Below, in pieces: positions 47,329 through 58,903 of a stretch of 64,000 bases of DNA (within the stretch, counting starts at the first letter, position 1; each line of letters opens with the position of its first letter). This DNA comes from Pratylenchus scribneri (taxonomy: Eukaryota > Nematoda > Chromadorea > Rhabditida > Pratylenchidae): NCBI GenBank assembly GCA_030063045.1, contig JAQSEB010000114.1:2356001-2420000 (forward strand), read 5' to 3'. Made by a program: the position numbers and the translations under genes. The notes beneath the pieces were generated by a model. That model was not told the origin of the DNA. It saw only the letters and a list, made by a program, of their open reading frames with translations, and made no database searches.

Positions 47329-49311
47329 TTTTGGTTTAACAAATAATATATTTGGCTTGAATTGAGTTGATGAGCGAGGGAAGAAGTCCCTGGGGGGGAG
47401 GAATATTGCAAAATGGGTGGGAGGGAGAAAATGAAACCAAAAAGAAACCCATTGGCCTCACCCCGCTTGCCGACTTAAGCCCCATCCCCTCCTATGGCAT
47501 TCCCCCCTTTTGCGCATTTGTCGGCATTGGAGGGACTCGCGCATCGGCCAAATGAATTTATTTATTGGCATCGATTGACGGCGAAAAGGGATAAAAGGGG
47601 AAAAGGGGAAAATGGAAGGAAGTTATTTAAAATTGGGACACAGTCGGCATTTGAAGAATTGAATGAGGGAGGAAAAGGCAATTAAAATGAAAAGGGAGGT
47701 AAAAAAATAATGCGAGAATTGGCCACCACCACATATTTGGGCACAAAATTCATTGTCCGAAATATTTCATTCAATTCACATCGTTGCTTTTCCCTTTTAT
47801 TTCCCACTTTCCATTTTCCCCAAAATTGACCCAAATTGATTGGTTCCGAATCATCGAAAAAACCGTTTTTCGCCCATTCTCTTTGTCCTCTCCAATTCCA
47901 AGTTTCACTTCCCTTCCTCCAACCTTTTTATGGCCAATTTTCCCCCTCCCCATTTGTTCATTTCCTCTAAATAATAAATAATTTGCCCAATGAATTCCCT
48001 CCTTCCTCTACTCATTTCCATCATTTTTATTCCTCATTTTATACATTGTTCTTCGTGCCATTCAAAATGTTCTCCATTTTTCACACTTCCTTGGTAAATT
48101 CCATTCATTCAATTAATTATAATTTGCCGCTTTTCGTCCTTGTATATTTTTGCTGATATTTTGGGCTAATTTCCAAATCATTCAAAACTATTCTCGTAAA
48201 CCATAAATCCCCCTCTTTTATTTGCAGCACATTTGGAGCATTCGACAAATGTTTGGCCCAAAATTGTAGAGAAATGTGCGCCAAGGATGGTGGCCGAAAA
48301 ATGATTGACTGTTTTTGCCGTGGCACTGCGGAGGGGCCAACATTTCGTGCGTGCTTTTGTGCTGGACAGAAACGGCCAAAAACATTTTAAAATGCGCACA
48401 AAATTATGATGATAATGAGCATCCAAGCCAAATAAATTAATATTATTGTAATTATCCCATATTTGTGCCTTCCATCCATTTTCATATTAATATTAATCCT
48501 CCCAATTCCCTGCCCAATATTTGTGTAAAAATGTGGTTGATGGGGAATGAATGCCACTGATCGGTTATCTCTCCTTTATCCCCCAGTCCCCCCAATGGAT
48601 GTAACTCAATTAATTGCGCCTTTGTGGCATTTGGTTTGGGTGGAAGAAAGGGCAAAAAGCATGAAGGTCGTCCGTCGCAACAAACACAAAAAATTGCGGC
48701 GACTATGCCGATGGCAGCAGGGCAATGGTTGGTTTTTTTGGTAATTGTCGTGAAATGAAAGGAAAATGAAGGCGGCACAATGCAAGGAAAGAGGAAGAGG
48801 TCCAGGAGAAGGTCCAAATCCAAATTGTAGACACAACATTTTTTGAGGACATTTTCATTTTCCAATTCTTTTTTTTTGGGGAGGGGGGGGAATTGGCCAA
48901 ATAATCTTTTTTGCCTTTGGCCATTAAGAACACAATGGTGGGTGGATTTGGTGGTAAGGAATTTGGGGAAAATTTGCCCGGAAATGAAGAATGGAAGACC
49001 AAAATTGAGTGAATGAAGGGGCAAATTCTGGATCGGAATGAATGGGATTCGCCCTCCCCCTCCCCCCCTCCCTCCAACACATTTAATTTTCACATTTTCG
49101 CCTGAAGGCAAAACAAACAGACAAAAATTGGACGGAAAAGGGGAATTGCCATGAGGAATGAATATTCGATTCACACAGAAGAATGAGTGGTTGAGGAGGG
49201 CCCATGGCATTGTAATGATGAATTTATGAGAATATTTCCTTGATTTCAGTCAAAATATTTATGTGAATTATTATGAATGAGCAAATATGGATAGTGGTCA
49301 TTATTTTTCAT
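47329..49311. other. Intergenic region without a recognised gene
   Basis: About 2 kb between the DGK start and the T-box stop. Long open frames on the minus strand (such as 48482-49210) are Phe/Pro/Leu-rich translations of T-rich DNA and show no family resemblance or consistent splice sites. It probably contains the DGK promoter. Confidence 0.45.
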
Positions 49312-50898
49312 TTATTTCTTAATTCCATCAACATTCACCACAATTTGCCCTTGTTGATTTCCTTCCTCTTTCTTCTTTTGTTGCTGTTGGTTGTTGGCCA
49401 TCCAAATTTGTTGCCATAAATTTTGAATTGTCGACAATGAAGCAGCAGTGCCACTCTCAACAAAAGGTTGTTGGCTAATGATTGTTGGGGACGGCCATTG
49501 CCAACCGCCGAATTGATGGCCAAATTGAAGTTGATTTTGGCCATAAATTTGTTGTTGTTTTTGTTGTTGATTGGCCAACATGGCGACGGCGGCAAATTGG
49601 GCGGCGGCAGTGGCGGAAGGATATGAAGAAGGAAAAGCGGTGGAGAAATGTTCAGGGACCAAAATGAAGGGACGTTTGGGAGGAGGACAATAATTCAAGG
49701 ATTGAGACGGGGAAATGTTGGTGGAGGAATTGGACGATGATGAAAACAGTGAAGAATTCAACAGGGCAGCAGGGCCTAAATTATTGGGGAAATTATTGAA
49801 ATTCTAGGAAATTTTAAAAGGTCAAATATTAAATTAATTAAATTAAATTAATGATGAAAAACTGACCAATTTGTTGTTCATCGACCGGCGTTGGAGAAAG
49901 ATCGGATGCCCCTCTTTTGCGGGATGATCCCTCACGAAAACCCTTGGCAAATGGATTGAATTCAATCTGAATTTGTGGGCCATTCATTCCCTTCTTTCAT
50001 CCCTATTTTCACCTTCAAATTTGTGAGTGCCTCACTTTGGTAGGCGGTCACCGCAATGAATTTGCACTCTTTTGGTCGAAATTGAAATTTACACACAATT
50101 GAATTGGACATTGACGAATTGGTTGGAATGCATTGGCAAAGAATAATTATAGGCTGATATTTTTGCATGGAACAAAGGGAAATCTAATGAATGGGAATGA
50201 ATTGGTTGGATCAAACAAAAATGATCAGAAAATGTACCAATGAATTGCGGTTTCCCTCTTTGTTCGTCAATTTGACCCGTTCAAATGTGATGCGTTCTTG
50301 GCTGGCCCAAAATTCACCCGAATTCCATCCTTCATGGTGCACTACCTGCGTAAAAATGAGAATTAATGGCCAATTTAATTTGCCATTTCCATACAGAATT
50401 GGATTGCATTGGACCATTGTCGTCTTGGCCAGATGGGGACCATCCACCCGCTTGATATTTATATCTACGAAATGGAGCATAAATTCCATCAAAATAATTC
50501 GAAAATCACCGATTATTGTCAATTTTCTCCATGTACATGAGTAATCCATATTGGCCTTTTGGGTCCAATCCGCGCAAATTCAATTCCAATTTTGGGAACA
50601 TTTTCCTAATCATTTGTCCAATCCATTTAATCCATTTTATGCCCATTAATTACCTTCCCGGTTTGGTCACGACCATTTCATTGCCGACTTTATCAAATTT
50701 TTGCCAAAGTTCTTTGTTGGCCAATTCAATGCTAATTTGGCCAGAAGAATTGATCACAACATTTTGGACTGGCTCAGGATCGGGATCAGTGGGAATTTGG
50801 GAACCAAAATGAAGGGCAGCAGCCGAATTGAATGGAGGAAAGATGACCGGTGGGTTTTGAAATTGGAGGGGAAAGGGTTTGGGCAGAGGCAAACTCAT
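49312..50898 (-). CDS. T-box transcription factor, divergent
   Basis: Six or so exons from ATG 50898 encode about 430 residues. After a Pro/Phe-rich N-terminus the T-box begins with ELANKELWQKFDKVGNEMVV, followed by TKPGRKMFPKLELNLRGLDP and YGLLMYMEKIDN. A middle part follows (HHEGWNSGEFWASQERITFE, RVKLTNKEG), then MQKYQPIIILCQ, CKFIAVTAYQSEALTNLK and the closing helix NPFAKGFREGSSRKRG. These are the standard T-box landmarks, but the central part differs from vertebrate Tbx proteins, as in the fast-evolving nematode TBX genes. The C-terminal region is Ser/Gln/Asn-rich (transactivation-like) and ends NVDGIKK. It binds T-site DNA in developmental cell-fate control. I cannot assign a subfamily. 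Confidence 0.88.
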
Positions 50899-52069
50899 TT
50901 TTTTCTATTGAAAATGTGCGTGAAATTTAGGAAAAAGGTTAAGTGAAAATAGATTATTACAGAGGGGAGAAAGTGGTCATTTGGGGCGGGCCAACACAAT
51001 TATTATTCCCCCTTCATCTTTTAGCCACTTTTTGCTGACCAATCCTCGCCCCACACTCCTTCCCTTCATCCTACACCGTATTCCCCCCTTTTAGCCCCAT
51101 CATTTTCCCTCACATTTGCCACTTTCCATTATCCCATTCGCCCTCATTCTCAATCCACGATACAATGATGACCAATTCTGACCTTAAAATGTTCACGTTT
51201 CTGACAATTTTGCATTGGCATTGCCCCCCGTACAAATTTGATGGTGGTCGACGGGTTTACGAGTGTTTGGGAAAATGCCGGAAGACAAAAATGGAACGGA
51301 AAAGGCAACTAACCAATACAAAAATGATTGGAATACAATTGGAGATTAATGAATGGAATGGAATTGATGATGTGGGAAAAGGCAAAAGTGTCATTGAAAA
51401 GTGTCCACAAATGTGTTCACATTGGAAAGGATGGAATCTGATTGAGGGGATTGATTGCAGCAATTTTTGAACATTTTATATTTTGGAAATGAAGAATGTA
51501 CAATCTTGAATAACATTGACATAGCAAAGTAGAGGGGAAAAGCCTGGACCACAGTGAAAATCATCCTAAACATCACTTCTTCGGCAGCACCAGAAGTTCC
51601 TTCCCCGCAGCAAAAATCCAACTCTCTTTCTTTTGTCGGCTTTTGTCGATGGTCGAGAATCCCAAATGGCGGTTACTCAATCAGCCTTAATTTTCATCAA
51701 TCCTCTCATTTTTTTTGGCAAATTCGCTTTAAATTGCCGATGAAAAACGAAATTGAATCGTTTTTAACATTATTACAACCAATTTTTTTTTAATTTAGCT
51801 TTCTCATTGATAATAATGTCGTTGGTCAAATTAAACTTAAAAAATTGTCGAATTTCTTTAAAAAATACAAAAAAGATGGATAAAATAAAGGGGCAATTAC
51901 AATCCCATTCCGGAAAGTAGTTAGAAATTACAATTACAATCGCAATTACAATCCTTCCGGAATGAACTAACTAAGCAAATTACAATTACAATCATTTTAT
52001 TAACTTTCCCACCGTCCAAATTGATTCCAATTAAATTATACAATACAATAAATGATGAGATGACAGAAA
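50899..52069. other. Intergenic region with a copy of the dispersed repeat
   Basis: No coding pattern. At 51895-51995 there is ATTACAATTACAATCGCAATT-like sequence around TTCCGGAAAG and CTTCCGGAATG, the inverse form of the repeat seen near 13.7 kb. The rest is T-rich upstream DNA of the T-box gene. Confidence 0.5.
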
Positions 52070-52757
52070 TTAATTTGTGAATGTATGATATGTAAATTTC
52101 TTCTGGCTCTCCGTTGGTGTTTTTGACACACTTGCATTAACAGGAAGACTCGTCTTTTGCTTCAATGCCATTTTCAGGGGCAAAGATTTAGTTTGTTTAA
52201 GCGAAATTGAAATCTTCCTCTTCACCATCCTCTTTTGTTCTTCCGTGAGCCGTCCATCCTCAATATTTTCCACATTAACTGATTGTTGTTGGCATCTTTG
52301 TTTCTTTTTTGTCAATTTCTGATGAAAAAGAATGGCATTGACCAAACTGAAAATGCTAGGTGTTTTGGTGGTGGTGGCAAGGAATTCTTTTTGATAAGAA
52401 ACCGGCGTATTCCCTTTCGACGATTCCGAACGTTTCAAAGAGGAATTTAGCATTTGGAGAATAATTTTTGACAAATTTTTGTCTGAATTTTTTATGTGGA
52501 TTTGGTGGAAAGATTGGAAATGGGAGAATTCAACTTCCTTCAACTCTTCTTTGACTTTTTCAACGAATTTTACTCAAGTATTTTCCTGTGACTTCCTCTT
52601 CCTCAATTTTTATGCAAACATTCAATTTGGGTTCACATTTTAACGCAAAACTTTTTTCGGTGCATCGTGAAGGAATAGTAAAGGTGAAAATGGGGGTTAA
52701 ATTAAAGTTGGAATATTCACATTTCACAATTATAAATATGATGGAAAGGAGAATCAA
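52070..52757 (-). pseudogene. Unidentified coding-like segment with a frameshift
   Basis: Two overlapping minus-strand open frames look coding. The upstream one (to about 52560) has a beta-rich, four-cysteine stretch (SRCTEKSFALKCEPKLNVCI) and ends GKYLSKI. The second (about 52565-52070) continues with VEKVKEELKEVEFSHFQSFH and a Lys/Ser/Thr-rich basic tail ending YHTFTN-stop. Removing one base near 52565 would join them (SKI-VEKVKEEL), so a frameshift or sequencing error is possible. The upstream frame has no ATG and abuts the neuropeptide stop at 52759. I do not recognise the family. It is either a broken gene or the last exons of a gene with an unseen 5' part. Confidence 0.35.
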
Positions 52758-52758
52758 T

Positions 52759-53289
52759 TCAATGGAATGAAAGTTGCCAAATTGTTTGTGGCTCTTCTCT
52801 TTCGCCTCTTTTCCCAAATCCAATGGCCAATTCGGCCAATTTGTCCGTCAATGCCGCACTATTTTCCACATAACCATTGGTGGGCCATTGTTGTCTTTTG
52901 CCAAAACGAATGCCCAAATCCATCGTTGGATCGGCAGATTCGGGCATTCCACGCTTCCAAGCCCTCCAAATGAATGGATTCAGTCTGTTTGGCATTCCTC
53001 CAAAGGACTGCTGCTGTTGAGCCGCCCTTCGGGCACCATCATCATCGAATGCGCCACCCCTCTTCCAGGCTCTCCAAACGAATGGATTCAGACGATTCGT
53101 ACGGCCAGTGGATTGATGATGGGCCGATTGTTGCAGTTCATTGGCTGATGAAAAGGAGAAAAGTTGAATTCCAAACTGAAAAATAAATATGCAACAAATT
53201 CAAATAAACTTTTTGAGATTTACCGAAATTGTTGGCAACAATAGGAGCATCAAAATGGAGACAAAATGATTCAATTTTGCGAATGACAT
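52759..53289 (-). CDS. Neuropeptide precursor with FxWRAWKR and RF-amide peptides
   Basis: Two exons in phase give about 158 residues. The signal peptide is LNHFVSILMLLLLPTISFG. The mature part contains two related peptides, TNRLNPFVWRAWKRG and PNRLNPFIWRAWKRG, each ending at a Lys-Arg site followed by Gly. Then come MDLGIRFGKR, a classical amidation and dibasic site giving an RF-amide end, and LAELAIGFGKR, giving a GF-amide end. The stop is at 52759-52761. The layout (signal peptide, acidic spacers, repeated cores, GKR sites) is that of a nematode flp/nlp precursor. I do not recognise the NRLNPFxWRAW core from described families. Processing sites are seen; the receptor and function are unknown. 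Confidence 0.85.
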
Positions 53290-54114
53290 TCTCTTAAACA
53301 ATTGCTGCAAAATGATGTGAAAATTTGAGAGAAAAATTGGAAGAAAACTGGCAAAATATTGTGAAGATTTGAGGGCAGTTTAGTGGATTCAAAATTAAAA
53401 TTCTCCTTTAGGGATTCACGATGGACGGATTAAAAAAGCTGATGAGAAAAATGAGGGAAATCCTTTTAATGGAGGAAAAATGCCCGGAAATGATGATTCC
53501 ATCATCTTATTAGACATGATGGTAAGCAAAACATTTTAATATGCAAATAGTAGAGCAAAATTGCCGAATAATCATGAAACCTATCAAATGCAAAATGATG
53601 CTTCTTTTCTGTCTAGTGAGCAAAATTTTGTGGGAATTCTCAGTAGAAAAAGGCCAAATTTGTGATGTGGGCCGGAGCCAAATCGAGTGATAATAAGAAT
53701 TTAACAAGGAATGGAAAATGGCAGTAGCAGCAGATGTTTTATGTCCAACAAAATGTCCCGTGAAGTGTTCAAAAATTTCCCACCCACCCAAACATTCCAT
53801 TCATATTATTTCTGGGAAAAAAGGAATTGTGTGGTCAAATGTTGGGGAATTGTATGTATTGGGAATGTGAGAATTTATGTCTAATTAATTTGGCTTTATA
53901 CAATTAAATAGTCCTCAACTTCTCCAAATATTATAATTTGGCTGACGGCATCTCTTGGGAATATTTTTATGGGACAATGGGAATGGTCAAAAAGAATAGA
54001 ATGGAAATTTTGTAGTCAAATGAATGAATAATTTATCAAGTTAAAAGAATAAAAAAAAAATAAAAATATTTGAAAAATAAAAGTAGAAAAAGAGATCATC
54101 AAATTCATCATAAT
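53290..54114. other. Intergenic region
   Basis: Upstream region of the neuropeptide gene and 3' flank of the CLP1 gene. AT-rich, no gene or repeat recognised. Confidence 0.5.
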
Positions 54115-56539
54115 TCATAAACTGTTGTCGTCCACAAATGTGACATCGGAAAGGAGTGCAACTTTTGAAGGAAGCGGATATGGTTGTGGACTGAGTAAAG
54201 TGATGACCTAAAAAAGATTAAAATTCATTTATGCCCATTATCATACCTTTTTTGTTGGATCGACGCCGGTGATCACCAAAAAGCCAATGGCCGGTTTCTT
54301 CAGCAAATTTTGATCAACCTGCGAATCGGGTGGCATAAGGGCGATCACATGGTTAAGTAATTCTGCGGAAATTGGGACAGAAACAATCTGAAAATGAGAG
54401 GAACTTTAAAATTGTACCTTTTAATTTTAATATTTGTACCTGAACTCGATGGTCTTCAATCACCATTCCGATGGGAAGACAAGAATCCGGTAATTGTTCG
54501 GCACCAATTTTTGCAATTTGTAATTCTTGTTCTTCAGCGGGTTTATCGTAGGAAATTTCAAAAGAATGCGGGAAAAGAGGCGATGATTTGGTGCCATAAA
54601 AATACTAATAAAAATGAATAATATTGTAAAATAAATTTTATACTGACCCTATGGATTGTTGCACGTCGAGCACAACTTCGAACTTCCTGGGATCGGCTTT
54701 CGACTCCGCCCGATTTAGGCAAATGCAAAATCTGAAAAATAAACCAATCAATAATCAAATCAATTTTAATTATTTAATCTTAATAAATTGAAAATGCATT
54801 TACAATCGCAATTACAATTAAGAATTTACAACTTAGAATTTACAATTACAATCGCAATTACAATTTTACAATTACAATCGCAATTATAATTACAATCGCA
54901 ATTACAACTTAGAATTTACAATTACAATCGCAATTACAACTTAGATTTTACAATTAAAATCGCAATTTACAACTTAGATTTTACAATTAAAATCGCAATT
55001 TACAACTTAGATTTTACAATTAAAATCGCAATTTACAACTTAGATTTTACAATTAAAATCGCAATTTACAACTTAGATTTTACAATTAAAATCGCAATTT
55101 ACAACTTAGATTTTACAATTAAAATCGCAATTTACAACTTAGATTTTACAATTAAAATCGCAATTTACAACTTAGATTTTACAATTAAAATTGCAATTTA
55201 CAACTTAGATTTTACAATTAAAATCGCAATTTACAACTTAGATTTTACAATTAAAATCGCAATTTACAACTTAGATTTTACAATTACAATCGCAATTACA
55301 ATTACAATTTTACAATTACAATCGCAATTACAATTACAATTTTACAATCGATTTACATTACAATTTTACAATCGCAATTACAATTACAATTTTACAATCG
55401 AAAACACACATTTACAATTACAAAATACTTAATAATAAAAATTTAAATGAACATTTAATTAATCGAAAACATAAACGAATTTATAATATAACACAAATTT
55501 AATAAAAAACATTTGTTAGTCAATCGGTATATCTTACCTTCACAAATGTGGGCAAATCCTGTTGCAATGAACTGTAAAGTCGTTCATGGTCAAGTACGAT
55601 GACCACATCCGGCTCGAATTTTTCAGCCGCATTCACAATGCAGGCATAGCCATCGCCTTTCACCCATCCACAAGTGTTGACAATGTAGCCAGAAACATTG
55701 CAGGCCAACGAGGAACGCGCCTTCTTTTTGACAGATTCTGCCAACTCATTGATCAATTCATCATAGAGACGAAGATTAGCGGATGGGGTCACATGGCCGA
55801 ACTAAAAATGGACTTTAAAATTTTAAAAGTTAATTTTGTACATTGTAAACATATGCTGCCTTCCGATCGAAACCATCTACAATGTCGGCCGGTTTTTCAA
55901 TGTAAAGACAACCAATAGTGCCGGGAATTGAAACACTGCCCTTAAATTTACTTGATTTTTTAAATAAATTATTCAAAATATTTAAAACCTGTCCAATATC
56001 CAAGTCTATATAGAGCGGAGTTCGTCCCTCTCGGACAGCATAATTGCACAAAATTCGGCATAATGTCGTTTTGCCAACATCCGTTGGTCCCGCAATTAAC
56101 ATCCGGGGTCCACGTGCTGTCGCATTTGGGTCCGCCAACAGTTGGGTTTCCGCCGTTTTCCGCAATGATTCCAGGGCAGCATGCGTGTTCAAGTAAATAA
56201 TCTATTTGGAAAATAATTTTAATAATTGATTGTTAATAATTAATGAACCATTGGTGTTTGTTGTGCAATGTAAATGCTTTCCGTTTTGCCGACCACTGCG
56301 ACCTCTGCACCGCGGTATGAGAAGATTGCAGCACGAAAACCTATATATGTTTAAATATTAATTTTATATTTCCAAGTCAAACCTGGTGGCAATGTATATC
56401 TTTTGTTTTTTGCAAGTGGCGTCCCAAAAAGTTCAGCCGCTCCTTTTAGCAATTCAACGATGCATTCCTCTGCACCAATTTCAAGGCGAAGTTCACTGTC
56501 CTCATTCAGGCTATATATTTTTTCCTTTTCACTTTCCAT
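54115..56539 (-). CDS. clpf-1: CLP1 polynucleotide 5'-hydroxyl kinase
   Basis: Nine or so exons give about 430 residues from ATG 56539. The N-terminal domain reads [17 protein letters not shown] and [20 protein letters not shown]. The kinase domain has [13 protein letters not shown], Walker [53 protein letters not shown] and [19 protein letters not shown], then [14 protein letters not shown]. The C-terminal domain ends [15 protein letters not shown]1 phosphorylates 5'-OH RNA ends and works in mRNA 3'-end formation and tRNA splicing in the nucleus. Length and motifs agree with the human protein. One intron (about 54790-55510) is filled by a tandem repeat. Confidence 0.95.
54795..55420. repeat. 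Minisatellite in a clpf-1 intron
   Basis: A 33-bp unit, TTTACAACTTAGATTTTACA followed by ATTAAAATCGCAA, repeats about 11 times between roughly 54930 and 55285. On both sides are shorter iterations of ACAATTACAATCGCAATT, from which the 33-mer seems to have arisen. It is related to the repeats near 13.7, 46.8 and 51.9 kb. Confidence 0.85.
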
Positions 56540-56834
56540 TTAACTGATTTTAATAAAATATTAATTTATATGATAATTATGTTGAAAAATCAAATGGCAA
56601 TGAACCATATTATTATTGAATAAATAAATTGATCAACTAAATTTTATCATTAACAAAATATTATGTAGGAGATGCACCAATTTATCGATTATCGATCTAT
56701 TATTGTATATTTATTTATGATAATGAATTTGATTAATAAAAATGAGAATTTAATGTCAAAATTGGAATAGGAATTTAATGATTATTTGTCTAGCATTGGG
56801 CAATTAATAGAGAATAAAAAAGTTGGATCATCAA

Positions 56835-57533
56835 TCAAAATTTGGCCAGCAGGAATATGAACACCATCAGCATTGGAATTAAGAATTCAATTCGCCTAAC
56901 AATTGCCGAATTGCATGGCTCATTCTAAATGAAAATATTTAAAATTTAAATAAATTTATATAAATTATTTACATTTTCCTTATTGAAGCACTGATAAATG
57001 TAAAGGGTGATTCCTTTATTCCCCGTTCTTCTTTTGCCATCAACCGGCTCATCGCCCGTATAGGCACATTCCCTCACAACATTGCTTTCTTCACCAAAAT
57101 TTTGTAGCACTTTTCGACAAGATCTTGCCTCTTTCCCAGCCAATGGTCCATTGTGCAGTGGTGGACAGACCTTGAGAATTTATTTTATTAATAAATTAAT
57201 GTTAAAGACAAAACTCACTGTAATGAAATCCTTCAATTCATCCACATTACTGCTGGTGCAATTTTGTTGGTCATCATTGTCTGAATTACAAACATAGCAG
57301 CTTATCCGTGATTTCACTAGTGCTTCGGCATCCACCGGAACGGATTCACTAAAATATTCAGTTTAAGTTCAATCCGGAAAAATTTGTGTTTAATTTTGAG
57401 TTTAATGTCTTCGGGAAAGATTTGTATTTCATTTTGCTAAATTTTTGACTTACCCTTTATCATTGGCGGCACCATTTACAATCAACATTGTTTGCACAAA
57501 CATTACGGTCCAAAATAGTCCAAATGAATACAT
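56835..57533 (-). CDS. Ly6/quiver-type GPI-anchored protein
   Basis: Four exons give about 165 residues. A signal peptide (FGLFWTVMFVQTMLIVNGA) is followed by a cysteine-rich three-finger-like domain: SRISCYVCNSDNDDQQNC, TVCPPL, SCRKVLQNFGE, VVRECAYTG and a final YIYQCFNKENNEPCNSA. The CN pair at the end of the domain and a C-terminal hydrophobic tail (FLIPMLMVFIFLLAKF) suggest a GPI anchor. Proteins of this quiver/sleepless type modulate ion channels and receptors at the surface of neurons. The family call rests on cysteine pattern and layout. It lies 296 bp upstream of clpf-1 on the same strand. Confidence 0.78.
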
Positions 57534-58031
57534 TTTGCTGAAAAATAATGAAATGAGAAAATAAAAAAAATGAAATGAGAATTATTCTTAATGATTGATC
57601 TTCTATCTTTCAAAACTTATCTCAATTTTTATCCCTTTAATAATTGACTGATTTTAAACGATTCCCACAACTTCCATCATTTTAAAATGTCATGGGAAAG
57701 TGGTTGGAAAAAGATGATGATGTTCTCTTCGAGACTATAGCCTACCTTTTTATTATTATAAAATTCGTCCCGCAAGTGTAGTAGAAGTGCTCCCTTACTC
57801 AATTTTTTCAAAAATCGATAGCCAGTTGCCAGATGGGAAGAGTGTACTCTCCAAAAGACGTAATTCCGTTTCCGTTCCTGTGTTTGCTAATTAGATTTGA
57901 CCTAAAATTTTTAAAAATTTATTCTATGGAAAATTTTAAAATAAGTTTGATAATAACAGTGATAAATGAATTAAATTCCAATAAAAAATGAAAGCTCTTT
58001 CAATTTATTTTATACTCAAATATGTGCACAA

Positions 58032-58763
58032 TTAAAATATGTCAGAAAATAAGGCAAATTGCATTCTTTCTTGTGGCAACATAAAATCAAGCCAATCTGA
58101 TTCATGGTTGGGCAGCAAACCCCTGAAAATTTATGTTAAAATATGATGGAATCAAATTCATATTTACATTGTATGACATTTATAAACTGCCAAGCCGATT
58201 GCCCCACAATTGCCAATGACGAAGATAATTTTGTGGAGGATCAGCGAGCCAAGATGTTCTTGCTAAATTTAATTTTTGCTTAGTAAAAATAAATAAATCA
58301 CCGACTTCTAATGGTTTGAAGGCGGCATTCACCGAAAGAAGTGCCTTAATTGGTCGCCAAGCCATCATTACGACCATCATAATAGGAAAAATTGATATGG
58401 CGTTGCCAGCCATGTACATCATAAACCTTTTATCGAATTCTATTTTATAAATATTAAAATAACAAACATGTTCATTGGCAATGCTTTCACCGGTCCAAGC
58501 GCGATATCCCATGCTCTTTTGCTGAGCAAATGCTGCTGTTGTTGTTCATTTTTTGAAGTGGTCTCAAGCTTAAAAAAGCTATTTAAAATTATCAAATTTG
58601 ATTAATGTCTAACCTGTTGCGAAGCAATAAAACCCGGATGGTACCCTGGCGGATTCAATGATTGATCAGAGGCGGCAATTTTTATCAGTGATCTGTTCGA
58701 AGTGCCTCCGCCCAAATCTAATCGCCATTTATTCATTGGATTCACTTGAGTTGATGAAACCAT
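58032..58763 (-). CDS. emc-4: ER membrane protein complex subunit 4
   Basis: Five exons give about 170 residues from ATG 58763. The core [39 protein letters not shown] and [19 protein letters not shown] matches EMC4 closely, followed by [20 protein letters not shown] and a tail of the GLLP...SDWL type ending [15 protein letters not shown]4 is a membrane subunit of the EMC, which inserts tail-anchored and multi-pass proteins into the ER. It follows lcmt-1 with only 141 bp between, as in an operon. Confidence 0.94.
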
Positions 58764-58903
58764 CTAAAAAAATTAGTATAATAAAACAGTGCAATTTAAA
58801 TATAATAAATGTTTTCGTAACATTACAATGAATTTTATAAAATCAATCAAAAAATATTTTATTTTTTAAATCAAAATAATTTGAGAATAATTAATTTTAA
58901 AGA

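Noticed and set aside
48482..49210. 242-codon minus-strand open frame
   Set aside because: Phe/Pro/His-rich translation of T-rich intergenic DNA with equally long frames beside it.
51391..51621. 76-codon minus-strand frame with a hydrophobic stretch
   Set aside because: Isolated, lacks splice partners and overlaps equally plausible frames on the other strand.
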